Positions 1 to 5,073 of a DNA stretch of 5,073 bases are shown piece by piece (the stretch's first letter is position 1; each line of letters begins with the position of its first letter). The stretch lies in NCBI GenBank assembly GCA_030639165.1, contig DAOWDF010000093.1, positions 1 through 5,073 on the forward strand, read 5' to 3'. The position numbers and the translations under genes were made by a program. The notes under the pieces are model-generated. The model was not told the origin of the DNA and ran no database searches. It saw nothing but the letters and a program-made list of their open reading frames with translations. Origin of the DNA: Alphaproteobacteria bacterium (lineage in GTDB: Bacteria; Pseudomonadota; Alphaproteobacteria; Micavibrionales; Micavibrionaceae).

Positions 1-1775
1 GTGTCGATGTTGGGCTGTGAGTAGAAGCCCTCAGAGCTCATCAGGGTTTCAAGCTCGGTTTTCTGCTCCTCCATCTTGGCAATTTTCTTCTCTAGCTTGG
101 TGATCGCTTGCGGATTTAAACTCGTAACCGCCTTTGCTGGCGCGTCCTTAGACTCGCCCTTGCCCTTTTTCTTCTTTTTATCGCCCTTACGCGCATCACG
201 GCGCGCTTGGATAGTAAATTTGCGGTAGTCCTCTAAATCGCCATCAAAATGGCCGCACTCGCCGTCCTTTACCAACCACAAGCGATCAGCAACCCGCTCA
301 ATCATATTTGGATCGTGGCTCACAATAATGATCGCGCCCTCATAGCCATTGAGCGCCTGCACCAACGCTTCACGCGCATCAATATCAAGGTGATTAGTTG
401 GCTCATCCAATAGAAGAAGGTGAGGGGCATCAAAGCTCATAAACGCGAATAAAAGACGCGCCTTTTCTCCACCACTTAATGTTGATATTTTATTGTCTGA
501 AAGCTGCCGAGAAAACCCAAAGGAACCAAGCTTTGCGCGCACGATTGGCTCGCTGACTTCGGGGTATTTCTGACGCATCATGGTCATCATTTCTTCATAA
601 GGCGTGGCATTTACATCCAGCTCTTCCGTCTGATGCTGCGCGAAATATCCAATACGTAATTTATTGGAGCGAAAAACCTCGCCCTCCATCACGCCAAGCT
701 TTCCTGCTATAAGCTTCATCATCGTTGATTTACCGTTACCATTCGCACCAAGAATGGCGATGCGATCATCCCTATCAACGCTCTCATGAACGCCGCAAAG
801 TATAGGGCTTCCTTCCGTATATCCAACGTCCGCCTTATCAATTGAAATCATCGGTGAGGCGATTTTATCTGGGTTAGGGAATGAAAACCTAACGGCTCTA
901 TGCGCTATAACCGCGTCAACAATATCCATCCGCTCAAGGGCTTTCATGCGGCTTTGCGCCTGACGGGCTTTACTCGCCTGTGCCTTAAAGCGATCAACAA
1001 ACTTTTGCATATGTTCGCGCTCGGCCTGTTGCTTTTCGTGCATTTTTTGTTGCAGCCCAAGGCGCTCCGCTCGTTCACGCTCAAAGGTATCGTAATTCCC
1101 AGTATAAAGGGTGAGCTGCTGATTATCGACATGAACCACGTGATCAATACATCGGTTCAATACTTCACGATCATGGGAAATAATCAAAAGCGTATGCGGG
1201 TATGCGGCTAAATAAGCCTCTAGCCACATGATGGCTTCTAAATCCAAGTGATTGGTTGGCTCATCAAGCAATAGAATCTCAGGCTCTACAAACAAAGCAG
1301 CGGCCAAGGCCACACGCATGCGCCAACCTCCACTGAATGATGAGAATGGCTCTTTTAGCTGTTCTTCCTTAAATCCAAGCCCAGTTAACAACCGCGCTGC
1401 TTTAGATGGCGCTGAATAAGCATCCATGTCGGATAACTTCTCATAGATTTCTGCAATTTTATTGGGATCTGTTTCGCTTTCCGTAGCTTTCCAAAGATCC
1501 GCCATTTCTTCATTTGCGGCAAGGACTATATCAATCAACGCATCGTCTGTTTCTTCAATATCTTGTCGCACCATGCCCATATTTTGGCTAGAAGGAAAAC
1601 TTACCGTGCCGCCAGCAGCTTGCAGTTCACCTGCAATCAATTTGAACAGAGTGGACTTACCAGCGCCATTTAAGCCAATAACGCCAACCTTCCAGTTGTC
1701 CATAATACTGATACTGCATTCATCAAGTATTGTGCGGGCGCCGATTTTATAGGTCAAATTTGATACGGTTAACAT
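1..1775 (-). CDS. ABC-F family ATPase, YheS-like (3' end beyond window)
   Basis: This encodes a soluble protein with two ATP-binding cassettes and no membrane segments. ABC-F proteins bind the ribosome near the E site and act on translation or stalled ribosomes. The visible 591 residues have Walker A GLNGAGKST (34-42), signature SGGW (148-151), Walker B LLLDEP with catalytic E172, the TNHLD D-loop and switch H201. The second cassette has GANGNGKST (343-351), SGGEK (434-438), E458 and H487. Between them lies a charged helical linker (about 224-297, beginning YTGNY) typical of the family. After the second cassette come a lysine-rich stretch (533-539) and a predicted coiled coil (from about 553). 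The overall order and the GDLEDYR segment resemble YheS, usually about 620-640 residues, so a few dozen residues are missing at the left edge. The start is ATG 1775-1773, with AAGGAG 8 nt upstream. Another ATG 4 nt upstream is out of frame and stops after 10 codons. Family assignment is firm; the exact substrate state is unknown. Confidence 0.95.
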   Translation of the reverse strand, partial: MLTVSNLTYKIGARTILDECSISIMDNWKVGVIGLNGAGKSTLFKLIAGELQAAGGTVSFPSSQNMGMVRQDIEETDDALIDIVLAANEEMADLWKATESETDPNKIAEIYEKLSDMDAYSAPSKAARLLTGLGFKEEQLKEPFSSFSGGWRMRVALAAALFVEPEILLLDEPTNHLDLEAIMWLEAYLAAYPHTLLIISHDREVLNRCIDHVVHVDNQQLTLYTGNYDTFERERAERLGLQQKMHEKQQAEREHMQKFVDRFKAQASKARQAQSRMKALERMDIVDAVIAHRAVRFSFPNPDKIASPMISIDKADVGYTEGSPILCGVHESVDRDDRIAILGANGNGKSTMMKLIAGKLGVMEGEVFRSNKLRIGYFAQHQTEELDVNATPYEEMMTMMRQKYPEVSEPIVRAKLGSFGFSRQLSDNKISTLSGGEKARLLFAFMSFDAPHLLLLDEPTNHLDIDAREALVQALNGYEGAIIIVSHDPNMIERVADRLWLVKDGECGHFDGDLEDYRKFTIQARRDARKGDKKKKKGKGESKDAPAKAVTSLNPQAITKLEKKIAKMEEQKTELETLMSSEGFYSQPNID

Positions 1776-1905
1776 TCATATTACTCCTTAGCTCAGGAGC
1801 TTATCGCACAAAACATGGAGAAGAGGAAGTATTCTTAATAAAACACTTGGCCAGTTTGATTTTTAAACATGAAAATCACAGAAAATATTTGCAATTGTAG
1901 AAATA

Positions 1906-1934
1906 TTGTTAGATTTAATATACGGATAAAGAAT
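1906..1934 (+). promoter_or_regulatory. Candidate sigma-70-type promoter for the small conserved gene
   Basis: TTGTTA (1906-1911) and AAGAAT (1929-1934) are separated by 17 nt, each matching four of six consensus bases. Transcription would begin near 1941, giving a leader of about 40 nt that contains the palindrome and the ribosome binding site of the downstream gene. The region is very AT-rich, so chance matches are easy and this is a weak call. No convincing promoter was found on the minus strand for the divergent ABC-F gene. Confidence 0.22.
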
Positions 1935-1950
1935 AAATAATAAACTGACA

Positions 1951-1968
1951 TTTTGTTAGCTAACCAAA
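1951..1968. repeat. Short palindrome next to the ribosome binding site
   Basis: The core GTTAGCTAAC (1955-1964) is a perfect 10-bp palindrome. Three further flanking T/A pairs follow after one mismatch on each side, so 16 of 18 positions are symmetric. It abuts the AAGGA ribosome binding site (1968-1972) of the plus-strand gene and lies in the divergent intergenic region. It could be an operator or a small RNA hairpin affecting initiation, but a chance palindrome in AT-rich DNA is also possible. Confidence 0.3.
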
Positions 1969-1980
1969 AGGAATATCATT

Positions 1981-2391
1981 ATTAATATAACCGACTATGA
2001 ATCCCTGTTATCAGCAGCCAAAAAACAGGATGAGCCACAACGTTTACTATTTGTCTTTTTAAAGACATCTCTACCTAAAAACCATAAGGATGAGCAATTA
2101 ACTCGCTTTCATTCTGGTCAAGGTGGAGAGTTAGAACCTGTTATGTGCGTGGATAAAACTCCAGATGAGCTGGGTAGTTTTTCTGATTTGGTAACAGAGT
2201 CTGAGAACATTAAGCAGGATTGGCAAATTGTCTTAATAGCTTGCCTCTCTGGCAAGAATGGTATTGCGCCCAGTTCTGATGAGGCAACCAAGTCCTTAAA
2301 AATGATGGTTCAAACTGTAGAAACTGGCGGCAATCTATCTAATTTCCTCGCTTTTGATAGAAACGGCAGCCCTATACGGTTTAACAAGTAA
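1981..2391 (+). CDS. Small conserved protein ('ribonucleotide reductase subunit alpha' family), apparent ATT start
   Basis: This is a 136-residue soluble protein with no signal peptide or membrane segment. It matches, from memory, a small proteobacterial family of about 130-135 residues. Databases often call that family 'ribonucleotide reductase subunit alpha', although it lacks the catalytic domains of a true NrdA and its function is unknown. Family landmarks are QRLLFVF (20-26), GQGGELEPVMCVDKTPDEL (46-64), a central WQIVLIACLSG segment and FLAFDRNGSP near the C-terminus. The first ATG (2143) would remove 54 conserved residues. The frame is open back to TAG 1957-1959 but has no ATG, GTG or TTG before 2143. 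AAGGA (1968-1972) lies 8 nt before ATT 1981, which aligns with the expected MNI- start; ATT 1978, with 5 nt spacing, is the alternative. The gene stands alone, divergent from the ABC-F gene and convergent with fghA. Existence of the gene is well supported; the exact start is inferred. Confidence 0.8.
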   Translation: MNITDYESLLSAAKKQDEPQRLLFVFLKTSLPKNHKDEQLTRFHSGQGGELEPVMCVDKTPDELGSFSDLVTESENIKQDWQIVLIACLSGKNGIAPSSDEATKSLKMMVQTVETGGNLSNFLAFDRNGSPIRFNK

Positions 2392-2402
2392 ATTAATATT
2401 TC

Positions 2403-2470
2403 AATAGTTATGCCCGTTAGAACATGTCGTAAAATTTAACAGATGCGTGTGTAATATGGGCCTAACTATT
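2403..2470. repeat. Inverted repeat between convergent genes
   Basis: The left arm AATAGTTATGCCC (2403-2415) pairs with the right arm GGGCCTAACTATT (2458-2470) with one mismatch in 13, around a 42-nt loop. A G-U and a U-A pair can extend the stem inward. The right arm covers the last codons and TAG stop of fghA, and the left arm starts 12 nt after the stop of the plus-strand gene. The position suits transcript 3'-end formation for both convergent genes, but neither strand shows a clean U-tract and the loop is long, so it is not a standard intrinsic terminator. Confidence 0.45.
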
Positions 2471-3310
2471 ATCTCTCAGCCAGTGTGCATGATGATGCAC
2501 ATGATCTGCCATAAAGCTTTGAATGAAGTAATAGCTATGGTCATAGCCCTCATGCATACGGAGCGTTAAGCCCTGCCCTGCGACTTTGCAGGCAGCACCA
2601 AACAGCTCAGGCTTAAGCTGATCGTGAAGGAACGGGTCGCTTGTTCCTTGGTCAATTAAAATCGTTGGATAAGATGCCCGCGCACCAAATCCACGCATTA
2701 ATTCACAAGCATCATGCTTTTCCCACTCTTCTTTGTTATTTCCTAAATAACCGCTAAAAGCTTTTTCACCCCAAGGAACTTGTGACGGCGCAACGATCGG
2801 AGAAAACGCCGATGCTGTTTTATAAAGCTCAGGATACTTCAAATGTAATGTAAGGGCTCCATGCCCACCCATAGAATGGCCAAAAATACCTTGCTGGCTC
2901 TTATTGAGCGGAAATTCACCGCATACAAGGTCATTTAATTCTTGCGCTATATACTGCTCCATCTGATAATGCTGCGCCCAAGGCTTTTGGGTGGCATTGA
3001 TATAAAACCCAGCCCCTTTGCCAAAATCATAGGCATCATCATCGGGAATATCATCACCGCGCGGGGATGTATCGGGCGCAATAATAGCCAGCCCATATTT
3101 TGCAGCAGCAGCATATGCCCCAGCCTTAGTTGTGAAATTATCATGCGTACATGTAAGTCCAGATAAGAAAGTGGTGAAGGCAACATCACCCTTTTCAGCT
3201 TGGGGTGGCAAATACACCGAAAACTTCATAGCACAACCCAGCGCATCGCTATTATGCTCGTAAATACCAAGTGTCCCTTCAAAACAATTATGTTTTTCTA
3301 ACATTTCCAT
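2462..3310 (-). CDS. fghA: S-formylglutathione hydrolase
   Basis: This cytosolic alpha/beta-hydrolase (esterase D / FrmB family) cleaves S-formylglutathione to formate and glutathione, the last step of glutathione-dependent formaldehyde detoxification. Its 282 residues match the usual length of about 275-285. The nucleophile elbow GHSMGG places catalytic Ser at 146. DQGTSDPFL (220-228) supplies the predicted acid D225, and EGYDHSYYF supplies H258. LSGLTCTHDNF (49-59) and APDTSPRG (78-85) are characteristic of the family. The gene begins 12 nt after the frmA stop, and its AGGGA ribosome binding site overlaps that TAG stop, so the two are probably cotranscribed and translationally coupled. ATG 3310 is used here; a second in-frame ATG two codons later (3304) is an equally possible start. 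The C-terminal tail is histidine-rich (HVHHHAHW). Identification is firm. Confidence 0.97.
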   Translation of the reverse strand: MEMLEKHNCFEGTLGIYEHNSDALGCAMKFSVYLPPQAEKGDVAFTTFLSGLTCTHDNFTTKAGAYAAAAKYGLAIIAPDTSPRGDDIPDDDAYDFGKGAGFYINATQKPWAQHYQMEQYIAQELNDLVCGEFPLNKSQQGIFGHSMGGHGALTLHLKYPELYKTASAFSPIVAPSQVPWGEKAFSGYLGNNKEEWEKHDACELMRGFGARASYPTILIDQGTSDPFLHDQLKPELFGAACKVAGQGLTLRMHEGYDHSYYFIQSFMADHVHHHAHWLRDNS

Positions 3311-3322
3311 CTTTAAGATTCC

Positions 3323-4426
3323 CTAATAAATAACAACGCTACGAATAGATTTCCCCTCATGCATCAAATCAAAAGCTGTATTGATTTCATCGAGCGGCAT
3401 CGTATGAGTAATCAAGTCATCTATATTGATTTTACCATCCATATACCAATCAACAATTTTTGGAACATCCGTGCGACCACGAGCGCCACCAAATGCAGAG
3501 CCCCGCCATACGCGCCCCGTAACCAATTGAAACGGCTTTGTTGAAATTTCTTTATCACCAGCTACGCCAATAATAACGCTTTCTCCCCAACCTTTGTGAC
3601 AGCACTCCAAAGCCTGACGCATCACATCAACATTCCCAATACATTCGAACGAATAATCAACACCGCCGCTGGTAAGGTCACATATTGCCTCTACAACATT
3701 CGGTGTATCATTAGGGTTAATGAAATCTGTCATACCAAACTTCTTAGCAAGCTCAACCTTGCGCGGGTTTATATCAATTCCGATAATACGGCTAGCGCCC
3801 ACCATTTTTGCGCCTTGAATAACGTTCAGGCCGATACCACCCAAACCAAAAACTGCGACTGTTGAACCTGGCTCTACTTTAGCATCGAAGACAACCGCGC
3901 CAATGCCTGTTGTTACGCCACACCCAATATAACAAACCTTATCAAATGGAGCATCTTTACGAATCTTAGCAACAGAAATTTCAGGCAAGACCGTAAAATT
4001 GGAAAAAGTTGAGCACCCCATATAATGAAGGATACTCTTTCCATTAGTTGAAAAACGGCTGCTACCATCTGGCATCACCCCTCGCCCTTGAGTAGAACGG
4101 ATCGATTGACACAAATTGGTTTTGGGATGCAAGCAAAAGTCACACTCTCTGCACTCTGGCGTATAAAGCGGTATAACATGATCACCAACGGCAACGGATG
4201 TTACACCTTTGCCAATTTCACGAACGATCCCCGCTCCTTCATGCCCTAAAATAGCAGGAAACACGCCCTCTGGATCATCTCCTGACAATGTAAAGGCATC
4301 CGTATGGCAAACGCCAGTCGCCATGTTTTCAACCAAGACTTCCCCAGCTTTTGGGCCCTCTAGATCGACAGTTTCAATGACAAGGGGTTCACCTGCTTTA
4401 TAAGCAACGGCTGCGCGTGTTTTCAT
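3323..4426 (-). CDS. frmA: S-(hydroxymethyl)glutathione dehydrogenase / class III alcohol dehydrogenase
   Basis: This zinc-dependent medium-chain dehydrogenase oxidises S-hydroxymethylglutathione, formed from formaldehyde and glutathione, to S-formylglutathione with NAD+. It is also named adhC, adhI or flhA. The 367 residues match the usual length of about 370. Catalytic zinc ligands are C40, H62 (in GHEGAG) and C169 (CGVTTG). The structural zinc site is C92, C95, C98 and C106. The Rossmann motif GLGGIG is at 194-199 and the NAD-selecting acidic residue is probably D218. Class III substrate residues corresponding to Asp55, Glu57 and Arg114 of the human enzyme appear as D51, E53 and R110. The start is ATG 4426, with AAGGA 6 nt upstream. 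It is the first gene of the frmA-fghA operon. No frmR-type regulator is visible in the window, so its control cannot be deduced. Identification is firm. Confidence 0.98.
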   Translation of the reverse strand: MKTRAAVAYKAGEPLVIETVDLEGPKAGEVLVENMATGVCHTDAFTLSGDDPEGVFPAILGHEGAGIVREIGKGVTSVAVGDHVIPLYTPECRECDFCLHPKTNLCQSIRSTQGRGVMPDGSSRFSTNGKSILHYMGCSTFSNFTVLPEISVAKIRKDAPFDKVCYIGCGVTTGIGAVVFDAKVEPGSTVAVFGLGGIGLNVIQGAKMVGASRIIGIDINPRKVELAKKFGMTDFINPNDTPNVVEAICDLTSGGVDYSFECIGNVDVMRQALECCHKGWGESVIIGVAGDKEISTKPFQLVTGRVWRGSAFGGARGRTDVPKIVDWYMDGKINIDDLITHTMPLDEINTAFDLMHEGKSIRSVVIY

Positions 4427-4559
4427 GTTTTTTCCTTATAGATATATATCGATGCGCCACAATAGAAGGTTTTTAATTTCTCGTCCACTAGAGAGACTAA
4501 ATTCTAAAAGTTTGATCATATAAAAAATCAGGGGGATTATCAGATATAACCTAATATAG
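4427..4559. promoter_or_regulatory. AT-rich divergent promoter region upstream of frmA
   Basis: This non-coding stretch separates frmA from the plus-strand gene remnant. On the minus strand, TAGAAT (complement of 4501-4506) matches the -10 consensus at five of six bases, but it has only a weak -35 partner (CTGATT at 19 nt spacing). It would give frmA a leader of about 65 nt. On the plus strand, TTGATC (4512-4517) and GATTAT (4535-4540) are 17 nt apart and could drive the downstream remnant. A 10-bp palindrome GATATATATC (4441-4450) lies just upstream of the frmA ribosome binding site. All of these are weak matches in AT-rich DNA. Confidence 0.3.
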
Positions 4560-4969
4560 ACAATTTTTCTTGATTTTTTTGTTACTGCGCAGGAATATAT
4601 TCACAGCAAACACCACGGATCGGTTGGCAATAATTTGGCCTATGATCCTGAAAACCCTCCTTCTATAGAGGCAACACCGTTGAGTGCAATTTCTGAAGAT
4701 CTCTTGGATACTAATGAAGTCATTGAAAATAATGTAAGGGATGCACTGCCAACTGTAAATCGTGAAAAAATAGCACGTAGACTTGAAGAGCATAATCAGA
4801 ATGAGGAACAGCAAAAAAAGAGGCTCTTCATATTTTGCAAGAAAAGCATAATGAAAATGCTACTTCTGCCGTTGGTGGTTTTGGACAACCTGCCCAAAAT
4901 GTAGATGCAACAGGCAGAATGATTAGAGATGATGATGTGGCTACACTATTCCGGACAGAAAATATATAA
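4560..4969 (+). pseudogene. Unrecognised gene remnant, frame interrupted at a run of seven A
   Basis: I do not recognise the product. One frame is open from 4560 and reads through to TAG 4902-4904; its first conventional start is TTG 4635. The reading has protein-like character as far as the A7 run at 4813-4819: acidic, proline-containing, then a charged helix-like segment (REKIARRLEEH, then NEEQQKK). After the run, the original frame becomes implausible. The -1 frame continues smoothly as EALHILQEKHNENATSAVGG and on to TAA 4967-4969. One extra A would join the two halves, so this is either a one-base loss, a sequencing error or a -1 frameshift. No good ribosome binding site precedes TTG 4635; AGGA (4591-4594) precedes an in-frame ATT (4599). 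The 3' part from about 4936 appears to be insertion-sequence DNA, so the original C-terminus is lost. The joined product looks soluble and partly disordered. A programmed-frameshift gene is the alternative to decay. Confidence 0.5.
4803..4820 (+). other. Candidate -1 ribosomal frameshift site (A AAA AAG)
   Basis: In the upstream frame the codons are CAA AAA AAG, giving the canonical heptamer A AAA AAG at 4814-4820. This is the same heptamer used in E. coli dnaX and several IS3-family elements. A slip of one base places the ribosome at GAG 4820, exactly the frame that stays protein-like downstream. GAGGA (4803-4807), 6 nt upstream, resembles the Shine-Dalgarno-type stimulator found before the dnaX site. 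No strong downstream hairpin was found. Mutation of an original run of eight A explains the same data. Confidence 0.3.
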
Positions 4970-5073
4970 AAGTCTAAAATAAGGAATAGAAACAATGTCA
5001 TCAAGGAAATACAAGCAGTACCCCGCAGAATTCAGGGAATCTTCAGCGAAATTAGCATTAGAAACAGATCAAC
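4936..5073 (+). mobile_element. Left end of an IS3-family-like insertion sequence (continues past window)
   Basis: A transposase orfA start at 4995 is preceded by CTACACTATTCCGGACA (4941-4957). This resembles the TG-starting, GGACA-containing terminal repeats of IS3-type elements. The terminus is placed at TG 4936 or TG 4938, about 57-59 bp before orfA, a usual distance. The right end, the target duplication and orfB are outside the window, so the boundary is inferred. A TATAAA at 4965-4970 could be the -10 of the transposase promoter, but its -35 is poor. Confidence 0.6.
4995..5073 (+). CDS. IS3-family transposase OrfA, N-terminal fragment (3' end beyond window)
   Basis: The first 26 residues are visible: MSSRKYKQYPAEFRESSAKL, then ALETDQ. 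The basic KYK start, the P-E-F-R/K motif and the K-L-A-L-E segment are typical of the opening of the helix-turn-helix domain of IS3-family OrfA proteins (HTH_Tnp_1 / IS911-type), which bind the element's terminal repeats. ATG 4995 is preceded by AAGGA (4981-4985) with 9 nt spacing. OrfB with the DDE catalytic domain would follow outside the window, usually reached by a -1 frameshift. Whether the full element is intact cannot be seen here. Confidence 0.8.
   Translation, partial: MSSRKYKQYPAEFRESSAKLALETDQ

Noticed and set aside
900..1211. 103-residue plus-strand open frame
   Set aside because: It lies entirely opposite the linker and first cassette of the ABC-F gene, whose motifs are unambiguous, and it has no recognisable features.
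1462..1752. 96-residue plus-strand open frame
   Set aside because: It is antisense to the first ATP-binding cassette including Walker A, so it is a shadow of that gene.
2143..2391. ATG 2143 as the start of the small conserved gene
   Set aside because: It would remove 54 residues that match the family and falls in the middle of the conserved PVMCVDK segment.
2392..2461. Standard intrinsic terminator between the convergent genes
   Set aside because: The only pairing is a long-loop stem, and no U-tract follows on either strand.
4561..4580. T-rich run as a terminator
   Set aside because: No GC-rich hairpin precedes it, and both flanking genes point away from or begin after it.
4551..4814. 87-residue minus-strand open frame upstream of frmA
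   Set aside because: Its composition (runs of I, F, C, Y) is what AT-rich antisense DNA gives, it has no good ribosome binding site, and the opposite strand reads more like protein.
1..5073. CRISPR array, tRNA, rRNA or riboswitch
   Set aside because: No regularly spaced direct repeats, cloverleaf or known conserved RNA core was seen on either strand by eye.

Overview
The window looks like a chromosomal stretch of a moderately low-GC proteobacterium, most likely an alphaproteobacterium. The main clue is the ABC-F ATPase, whose N-terminus, linker and C-terminal DGDLEDYR segment read like the YheS-type proteins common in that class. The glutathione-dependent formaldehyde pathway fits as well. 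The assignment comes from remembered family sequences, not from a search.

Layout: (1) Positions 1-1775, minus strand: a nearly complete ABC-F translation-factor-type ATPase whose last few residues lie beyond the left edge. (2) 1776-1980: an AT-rich divergent intergenic region with a short palindrome next to a strong ribosome binding site. (3) 1981-2391, plus strand: a small conserved protein of the family often labelled 'ribonucleotide reductase subunit alpha'. Its reading frame has no ATG, GTG or TTG at the homologous N-terminus and appears to start at ATT. (4) 2392-2461: a short convergent gap whose edges form a 13-bp inverted repeat. (5) 2462-4426, minus strand: a two-gene operon, frmA (class III alcohol dehydrogenase) followed 12 nt later by fghA (S-formylglutathione hydrolase). 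(6) 4427-4559: an AT-rich promoter region between divergent units. (7) About 4560-4969, plus strand: remnant of an unrecognised gene whose frame is interrupted at a run of seven A. (8) From about 4936 to the right edge: the left end of an IS3-family-like insertion sequence with the first 26 codons of its orfA.

FrmA and FghA act in sequence. Formaldehyde reacts with glutathione to S-hydroxymethylglutathione, FrmA oxidises this to S-formylglutathione, and FghA hydrolyses it to formate and glutathione. The other genes have no evident functional tie to the operon. The right end is the accessory part of the window: a decayed or frameshifted reading frame cut by a mobile element. I found no RNA genes, CRISPR array or clear new multi-gene system. 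The points most worth checking are the ATT start, the dnaX-like A AAA AAG frameshift motif and the insertion-sequence junction.
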